NCBI RefSeq assembly: GCF_900103735.1
Contig: NZ_FMXE01000042.1
Coordinates: forward strand, 1 to 36,065
Direction: 5' to 3'
DNA length: 36,065 nucleotides
Source: Algoriphagus alkaliphilus
GTDB lineage: Bacteria; Bacteroidota; Bacteroidia; Cytophagales; Cyclobacteriaceae
In this document: positions 31,081 to 36,065 of the stretch, in pieces
Numbering within the stretch: position 1 is the stretch's first letter
How the letters are laid out: each line of letters begins with the position of its first letter
The notes under the pieces: generated by a model
What the model was told of the DNA's origin: nothing
Databases searched by the model: none
The model's input: the letters and a program-made list of their open reading frames with translations, nothing else
Program-made: the position numbers and the translations under genes

Positions 31081-32269
31081 ACTTTTCAAACAAGCCCAGG
31101 GTACCGCCTACCCAGTCCTTGTCTTTGTTGAATTTGACACCAATCATTTCTCCCCTGCTTAATCTGACCAAATTGCCCACAATCGTCGGACTTTCATCCT
31201 TTTCCGGCCAAAGACAGAGCATCCGGACTTCAACTTTCACGTTGCCGTCGGGGGATTTGACTACAGGCGCGTAGTGTACTTTTTTCTGTAAAATATACAG
31301 GTCTTTGTCGGTGACAGCTTCCACGTCTTCTTTCCTGACATGGAAAATTACACCTGCTCCTGAAAAGGAAAAAAGTGGTTTAAGCACGTAATTTTCCAGA
31401 TCCTCGGGGATCGTTTCCATATCACTGAGTAAGGTAGACTCGATGAAATACGGTCCCTGAAGGTATGGTAAAATAAATTTGGAAATGCGCGTGTACCAAT
31501 TGGGATGTCCGGCCCACTCCACATCCAACTCCTCTTCAAAACTGAAATCAAGCTTTAAATCCTTTCTGAGATTCAGCTCGTCGAAAATCACCCGGTTGTA
31601 GATTCTTCTGATCCTGATTTTTTCACCTTCAGAATTTCTGTAGAAAAGTTGCTGCCCTTCTTTAATGACATCAGACACACAAACAATCGGAATCCCCAAG
31701 TCACGACGGGCGTAGTAAAAGTCTATTTTGGTGTTTTGATTTTCAGGCTCGATCTCCAACAATACCACTTCATTCGGGGCAAAGCGGCCAAATACCACTT
31801 CTTTCAAAAGACTGAGATATACCGTGTCGTCCACTCCATCCGGATAGGGTGAAACACTGCTTAGAAACGGATAATATTTCAGAATCTTCCGGTAAAGGTT
31901 AAACTGAAAATTGAAAATAGAAGGGAATCCCTGCACTTCGATCAGCTTGGGAATAATTTGACCCTCCGCTTCGCAAATCCCAAAATCAATTGCCAAAAAT
32001 TGCGTGTGGGCATCCTCTCCGGGAACTGATGTATTCAACTCAACAGATCGTTGCGTCAAGGCTTTGAAATCGGGTCTTTTGATAAACTCGATCACCTGCT
32101 GACTCGCTTCGAAAATCTGTTTCTTCAGACTTTTTGGGATGAAAAACGGAGTTTCTGCAATTCGAAATGTAGGCCTATAGTCGAAGTCAGAGGCGATGTC
32201 ATCTAGAAATGTCTGATATTTTTCCTGAGAAAAATTGGTGTTGAATTGATTTCTTAGGGATTCAATCAT
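31079..32269 (-). CDS. ATP-grasp-like protein of the amide-ligase cluster
   Basis: This 396-residue cytoplasmic protein is of uncertain family. It has an N-terminal domain rich in FxDD/FRIAETPFF (about 20-45) and a segment LIEVQGFPSIFNFQ (about 130). Its C-terminal half carries NYVLKPLFSFSGAGVIFHVRKED (about 285-310), which matches the ATP-binding glycine loop and Lys of ATP-grasp enzymes, then YILQKKVHYAP and KVEVRMLCLW. It probably forms an amide or peptide bond using ATP. It follows the glutamine amidotransferase gene with a 6-nt gap and is the last gene of the cluster. A role paired with the amidotransferase and the GCS2 ligase is inference from position. Confidence 0.75.
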   Translation of the reverse strand: MIESLRNQFNTNFSQEKYQTFLDDIASDFDYRPTFRIAETPFFIPKSLKKQIFEASQQVIEFIKRPDFKALTQRSVELNTSVPGEDAHTQFLAIDFGICEAEGQIIPKLIEVQGFPSIFNFQFNLYRKILKYYPFLSSVSPYPDGVDDTVYLSLLKEVVFGRFAPNEVVLLEIEPENQNTKIDFYYARRDLGIPIVCVSDVIKEGQQLFYRNSEGEKIRIRRIYNRVIFDELNLRKDLKLDFSFEEELDVEWAGHPNWYTRISKFILPYLQGPYFIESTLLSDMETIPEDLENYVLKPLFSFSGAGVIFHVRKEDVEAVTDKDLYILQKKVHYAPVVKSPDGNVKVEVRMLCLWPEKDESPTIVGNLVRLSRGEMIGVKFNKDKDWVGGTLGLFEK

Positions 32270-32275
32270 GGATAA

Positions 32276-33106
32276 TCAGATCAACGATGGAGTATTTAAC
32301 AATCGGAGTTTCTGGATTGCCTGCCCCAGAAAGTTAGGGATCAGGGTTTCGTTGGTTTTGTAAATTTTGTTTTCGTCAACGAGGTCTTCCAGCATGTTTC
32401 GAAATTTTGCCTTCCCTTTAAGCTCAATGATTTTTTCCCTAACCATCGGCTTTTTCAAATGTTCTAAAAAGCTTACTGCGTCTGCCTCAGGATGAAATTG
32501 CGTGCCTACTATTTCATCCGAAATGCGAATGGCCATGATCGCCCGCTCGTATTCCACATGATTGCGTATTTTTTCCAATGCGATGAGCTTTGCACCTAAT
32601 GATTTTAACTTTCGCTTGTCTGGCTGCACCACCTGGTAGTCCCTGGAATCTACTGCCCAAAAAGGGTTCAATAAATTCAGGAAAAGTGGATCCTGCATGC
32701 CCTCAGGTGTCTTATGGATAGTGGTCACCCCAAAAGAGGTGGATTTTCGTTGGGTAATCTGCCCCAAACCAAAATGCCTACAGGCCATCTGAAAGGAATG
32801 GCAGATGAGCAACAGTTGCTTCTTTCGGGAATTGCTAAGATTCCAAATCCAGATTTGATCCAAAAACTCATTGTACAAAAGATCCCAATGACCATCGCCT
32901 TCAGTGGGATCTCCCGGTCCGCCTGTGGAAATGAAAATGTCAAAATTCCGCACATCGGGAATTTCGGCTTTTCCCCGGACATCGAATTCCCTGTAACTGA
33001 TTTCATCGGAAAATCTGGATAGAATATCACGTATGCAGCGCATTCCCTGATTGGGCTCGCCGTCATACATGTCCAAAATAGCCAGATTTACTTTTTTATT
33101 TCCCAC
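32276..33106 (-). CDS. Class I glutamine amidotransferase
   Basis: This 276-residue protein starts with GTG at 33106, as no suitable in-frame ATG precedes the conserved VNLAILDMYDGEPN. The GATase-I triad is present: C102 in LLICHSFQ, H205 and E207 in QFHPEAD, with STGGPGDP as the oxyanion-loop segment. The usual G-C-x-G turn is CHSFQ, close to relatives of GMP synthase/PuuD-type enzymes. The C-terminal 60 residues are not typical of the family. Such domains release ammonia from glutamine or hydrolyse gamma-glutamyl bonds. The GCS2 ligase upstream (42-nt gap) would make a gamma-glutamyl-type bond, so cleavage of such a bond or supply of ammonia to the ligases are both possible. Confidence 0.85.
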   Translation of the reverse strand: MGNKKVNLAILDMYDGEPNQGMRCIRDILSRFSDEISYREFDVRGKAEIPDVRNFDIFISTGGPGDPTEGDGHWDLLYNEFLDQIWIWNLSNSRKKQLLLICHSFQMACRHFGLGQITQRKSTSFGVTTIHKTPEGMQDPLFLNLLNPFWAVDSRDYQVVQPDKRKLKSLGAKLIALEKIRNHVEYERAIMAIRISDEIVGTQFHPEADAVSFLEHLKKPMVREKIIELKGKAKFRNMLEDLVDENKIYKTNETLIPNFLGQAIQKLRLLNTPSLI

Positions 33107-33148
33107 AATAAATTGATCGATTCGTTTGTCACAAAGGTAATCAAACCC

Positions 33149-34267
33149 TTATATCCCTTCGGTAAACTTTCCGGTAATAAAATCAACCACGGCCTCCAGA
33201 CTGCCTGTCTTTTCAAAAACAGCGAGTTGCTGATCCGCTCCGGTACCTCTTTCGAGGATTTTGTGGACATAGTTGATCTCTCCCCTGCTGCCCAATTCGT
33301 CTACCACATCCTCCACAAAATCCAACAGTTCCATGATCAATTCTTTGGTTGGAACTTCTATTTTTCGTCCAAAATCAATCAAAAGCCCCTCAACTCCATT
33401 TCTTGCGGCCCGGAATTTATTTTCTCTGATCAATGCGATCCTGTAAATATTAAAGCTGGTATTGCTCATCAGCAACTTGTAAAGTTTGGCTACCACAGCC
33501 TGAATCAATGCCACTATACAGATCGTCTCATCGACTGTCAGACACATATCACAAATGCGAAACTCAATGGTGCTGAAGAAGGGGTGCATGCGCAGGTCCC
33601 ACCAGATCTTCTTCGGGTTATCGATACAGTTTGTCTTGACCAAAGTCTCCAGAAAATTGTCGTAAGACTGGACCGAATCAAAATATTCCGGCAAGCCTGT
33701 TCTCGGAAATTTCGCAAAGACTTTTGCTCTAAATGCCTTAAACCCCGTATTCCTTCCTTCCCAAAAAGGGGAGTTTGTCGTCAGTGCATAAATATGGGGT
33801 AAGAAATAGCAGGCCTGATTCATCAACTGAAGGGCAGTCTCTCGGTTTTCGATTCCCACATGGACGTGCAGACCAAAGATGAGATTGGAGCGTGCGATAT
33901 CTTTTAGCTCGTTGACAATCATGTGATAGCGCGGATCATCGGTGATTTCCTGATCCTGCCACTTGGCAAACGGGTGAGTACTCGAGGCCCCGACCACCAA
34001 GCCTTGGGCTGATGCAAGCTCAAATATCTTATTGCGCAGCAAGGCTACTTCCCTTCGAGCTTCAGCCACATTCTGGCAGATATTTGTCCCCACCTCCACC
34101 ACAGATTGGTGCATTTCAGCCTTGACTTGTTCCTTCAAAGTGATTTTTCCCCCCTCCACTATCTTTGACATGTGTGAGCGAAGATCCCGGGTCACGGGAT
34201 CGATTATCATGTATTCCTCCTCTACTCCCAAGGTGAATTGCGGGAGCTTTTTCTGCAAGTTTGCCAT
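33149..34267 (-). CDS. GCS2-family carboxylate-amine ligase (YbdK-like)
   Basis: This 372-residue protein belongs to the glutamate-cysteine ligase 2 fold. The N-terminus FTLGVEEEYMIIDP is diagnostic, and AEMHQSVVEVGTNIC, FGLHVHVGIENRE and FFSTIEFRICDMCLTVDE carry the expected Glu, His and Arg active-site positions. The family ligates an amine to the gamma-carboxylate of glutamate or a related acid using ATP; E. coli YbdK is weakly active as gamma-glutamylcysteine synthetase. In this cluster it follows an ATP-grasp ligase gene (10-nt gap) and precedes the amidotransferase gene, which points to a multi-step amide-ligation pathway rather than glutathione synthesis alone. The product is unknown. 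Confidence 0.93.
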   Translation of the reverse strand: MANLQKKLPQFTLGVEEEYMIIDPVTRDLRSHMSKIVEGGKITLKEQVKAEMHQSVVEVGTNICQNVAEARREVALLRNKIFELASAQGLVVGASSTHPFAKWQDQEITDDPRYHMIVNELKDIARSNLIFGLHVHVGIENRETALQLMNQACYFLPHIYALTTNSPFWEGRNTGFKAFRAKVFAKFPRTGLPEYFDSVQSYDNFLETLVKTNCIDNPKKIWWDLRMHPFFSTIEFRICDMCLTVDETICIVALIQAVVAKLYKLLMSNTSFNIYRIALIRENKFRAARNGVEGLLIDFGRKIEVPTKELIMELLDFVEDVVDELGSRGEINYVHKILERGTGADQQLAVFEKTGSLEAVVDFITGKFTEGI

Positions 34268-34277
34268 AAGCTGTGTT

Positions 34278-35234
34278 TTAAAATCTCTTAGCCATTTCGA
34301 CTGAATTCTTCATAAAAGTACCCCAGGTCAAATTCATCTTTCCGGGCTTTTGGGCTTTTGCGTAAGCGATCGCCATTTTTGCCGCTTCTTCCACCACCCA
34401 GTCAAAGTTCGCTTGCCCTACAGAGTTAATATCGGCATCAGGTGCGGGATTGCCAAAATCAATCGCATACGGGAATCCGTCCCGTACCGCAAATTCTACC
34501 GTATTGAAATCGTAACCCAAACCTGTGCACAGCTTGACGGTATAGTCTTTCACTTTATTGAGTAATTTCTTTGATGCGGGAGCTTTGTCAACAACGTAGC
34601 GCAGGTGATGCGGATTACGCGGCTCGTATTCCATAATTCTCACAGACTTCCCTCCCAGACAATACACTCTGAAGTATTCGTCAAACAGGATTTCTTCCTG
34701 AAGGAGCATGACCAATTGCCCTGTTTCGGGGTGTTTTTGGAAAAACTCCTCTTTATTTTCCAAACGGTACACATGCTTCCAACCCCCTCCCGCGTAGGGC
34801 TTCATATACGCAGGAAAGCCGGTGTAATTAAATATTCCTTCCCAGTCCAAGGGAGCGACCAAGTTTCGGAATGACTTTCCGGTGGTGTCATCCGGGTGCT
34901 TTGCAGAGGGAAGTAACACTGTCTTGGGCAGGGGAACTCCCAATTGATCCGCCAGACAGTTGTTGAAGAATTTATCGTCAGCACTCCACCAGAATGGATT
35001 ATTGATGACCGCGGTACCGGTAAGTGCGGCATTTTTCAGATATGCTCTGTAAAAAGGGACATCCTGAGAAATCCGGTCAATAATCACTGCATATTCGGTC
35101 AGCTTATTTTGGACAACTTTGTCTATTTGGACAAATTCCGCCATTATTCCATTCCCGGCGATTTGATTTACACGCTCCACAAAGGCATGAGGAAAAGTAT
35201 CCTCCATGCCGAAAAGTATTCCGATTTTTTTCAT
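34278..35234 (-). CDS. ATP-grasp ligase (RimK/D-Ala-D-Ala ligase-like)
   Basis: This 318-residue protein has the ATP-grasp fold. Its N-terminal half reads KKIGILFGMEDTFPHAFVERVN. The nucleotide loop is in YMKPYAGGGWKHVYRL (about 142-158, Lys plus glycine-rich turn), then MLLQEEILFDEYFRVYCLGG, and metal-binding acid residues appear near the C-terminus (VEFAVRDGFPYAIDFGNPAPDAD: E, D and N positions). Family members make peptide, thioester or amide bonds through an acyl phosphate. The gene sits between the esterase gene (28-nt gap) and GCS2 (10-nt gap) in one minus-strand run, so it is probably co-transcribed. It has no signal peptide and acts in the cytoplasm. Confidence 0.88.
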   Translation of the reverse strand: MKKIGILFGMEDTFPHAFVERVNQIAGNGIMAEFVQIDKVVQNKLTEYAVIIDRISQDVPFYRAYLKNAALTGTAVINNPFWWSADDKFFNNCLADQLGVPLPKTVLLPSAKHPDDTTGKSFRNLVAPLDWEGIFNYTGFPAYMKPYAGGGWKHVYRLENKEEFFQKHPETGQLVMLLQEEILFDEYFRVYCLGGKSVRIMEYEPRNPHHLRYVVDKAPASKKLLNKVKDYTVKLCTGLGYDFNTVEFAVRDGFPYAIDFGNPAPDADINSVGQANFDWVVEEAAKMAIAYAKAQKPGKMNLTWGTFMKNSVEMAKRF

Positions 35235-35262
35235 AATCCTCGTCTATTATAATTGATCCGAT

Positions 35263-35976
35263 TTAATTGAATTTGATTGTAGATAAATAGTGTGGAAACA
35301 TTTCTTTCCATGCAGGCCAATCGTGTTTTTTCTCATGTCTTACATCAAACCAATGCGGAATGTTTCTGCCTTCCAGCACTTGATGAAGTTTGATATTGGC
35401 ATCATAGCAGATATCCCAATTGGAAGTCCCCAACACAATTTTCATATTCCAAAGCTCTTGATCCTGAAGACCGGGAAGGTATTCAAGTGGGCTATTGTAA
35501 TAAATATCATCGTGCTGATATCCATCCATGAAATTCCTGATGTCAAAAGCTCCGCTCATACTGAACATGTGACTGACATATCCCGGATGGCGAAAGGCAA
35601 AATTGGCGGCATGATATCCTCCAAAGCTGCAACCCGCCATAGCCACTTTTGCAGTAGGGGTATTCAGGCGAATTCGCTCTACGATTTCGTAGCAGATCAT
35701 CTTATCGTAAGCGACATGATTTTGAATGCGCTGATGAGGATGGATGCCCTTGTCATAGAAACTCTGCGCATCGTTGCTCTCAGGACAAAAGATCTGTACC
35801 AATCCCTGCTCGATAAACCAATGGGCAGAACCAATCAATCCCATATCCCGATTTTCGTGAAATGATCCCTTGGAGGTTGGAAAAAGCACGATCGGATAGC
35901 CGGCGTGCCCAAAAACCAACATTTCAACATCCCGGTTGAGGTACTGTGAATGCCACTTAAAATATTCTTCTTTCAT
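35263..35976 (-). CDS. Alpha/beta-hydrolase esterase (EstD-like)
   Basis: This 237-residue serine hydrolase has no signal peptide. The nucleophile elbow is GCSFGG with S117, and the likely catalytic His is in HEKKHDWPAW near the C-terminus (about 215-224). An Asp/Glu partner is not certain. The family resembles the putative-esterase group that includes S-formylglutathione hydrolases and enterochelin-esterase-like proteins. It is the first gene of the five-gene minus-strand run and could release or cleave the product of the amide ligases. Its start codon abuts a copy of the 92-bp palindromic repeat (35978), so the repeat forms its leader; no other promoter is visible before the window edge. 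Confidence 0.85.
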   Translation of the reverse strand: MKEEYFKWHSQYLNRDVEMLVFGHAGYPIVLFPTSKGSFHENRDMGLIGSAHWFIEQGLVQIFCPESNDAQSFYDKGIHPHQRIQNHVAYDKMICYEIVERIRLNTPTAKVAMAGCSFGGYHAANFAFRHPGYVSHMFSMSGAFDIRNFMDGYQHDDIYYNSPLEYLPGLQDQELWNMKIVLGTSNWDICYDANIKLHQVLEGRNIPHWFDVRHEKKHDWPAWKEMFPHYLSTIKFN

Positions 35977-35977
35977 G

Positions 35978-36065
35978 TGTTTATAATTTGTTTTTTAGCT
36001 GTCACATGGAATGCCCTTTATAATCATTCCCCTGTGTGATCCCTTACCTACGGGATCATGGGCAT
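35978..36065. repeat. Palindromic intergenic repeat, edge copy
   Basis: This is the same unit as at 19751-19842, with one visible base change in the hairpin centre (CCCTTACC instead of CCCGTACC). It runs to the window edge, so the last few bases are missing. It starts one base upstream of the esterase start codon. The shared flank TTTCATG at this end also occurs beside copy 1 (19745-19751), so the start codon may come from the repeat itself. Confidence 0.8.

Overview
The window looks like a chromosomal segment of a Bacteroidota bacterium, probably an aerobic Cytophagia/Cyclobacteriaceae-type organism. The clues are a DUF1573 protein, a DUF3822-coaD pair, a DUF1080/cytochrome c pair, two -7 boxes of the Bacteroidota type TAnnTTTG, and the genus-typical simple and palindromic intergenic repeats. 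This assignment comes from recognising families by eye, not from a database search.

Positions 1 to about 12,800 are accessory DNA, AT-rich by eye, with every gene on the minus strand. I read it as an integron-like gene-cassette array. A tyrosine recombinase (11551-12723) lies at one end, and cassettes follow from its 3' side. Cassette A (about 5810-11537) carries a three-gene operon: an Hsp70-like ATPase with a TPR-like tail, a short SF1 helicase, and a protein with a hydrophobic segment and an acidic linker. Cassette B (about 900-5809) carries a single-chain restriction-methyltransferase and a HEPN protein. Cassette C (from 899 down past the left edge) carries an acidic protein of unknown function. 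The main support is exact: the 8-10 bases at the front of each cassette are the reverse complement of the inverse-core bases of that same cassette's own attC-like hairpin, as required if each cassette was once a circle. Four 61-64-nt hairpins lie among the cassette-junction sequences, with invariant central octamers (one base shorter in one copy) and covarying flanking stems.

Positions 12,800-36,065 look like ordinary host chromosome. In order: a secreted cytochrome c/glucose-dehydrogenase-like protein and a DUF1080 hydrolase; a GNAT acetyltransferase; a DMT transporter; a Tat-exported metallophosphoesterase; a signalling cluster (single-domain response regulator, LytTR regulator, PAS histidine kinase); a NeuD-like acyltransferase; an ABC exporter; DUF1573; a RecD-like helicase; two Nudix proteins; DUF3822-coaD; pyrE; and a five-gene minus-strand cluster of an alpha/beta esterase, an ATP-grasp ligase, a GCS2 carboxylate-amine ligase, a class I glutamine amidotransferase and an ATP-grasp-like protein. 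That last cluster suggests an amide- or peptide-bond-forming pathway. A palindromic intergenic repeat of about 92 bp occurs twice in tandem (19751-19936), once at the right edge, and once in an expanded form (24879-25012).

No rRNA, tRNA or CRISPR array was seen. The most novel items are the cassette array with its non-canonical integrase, the covarying hairpin family, and the Hsp70-helicase-membrane protein operon.
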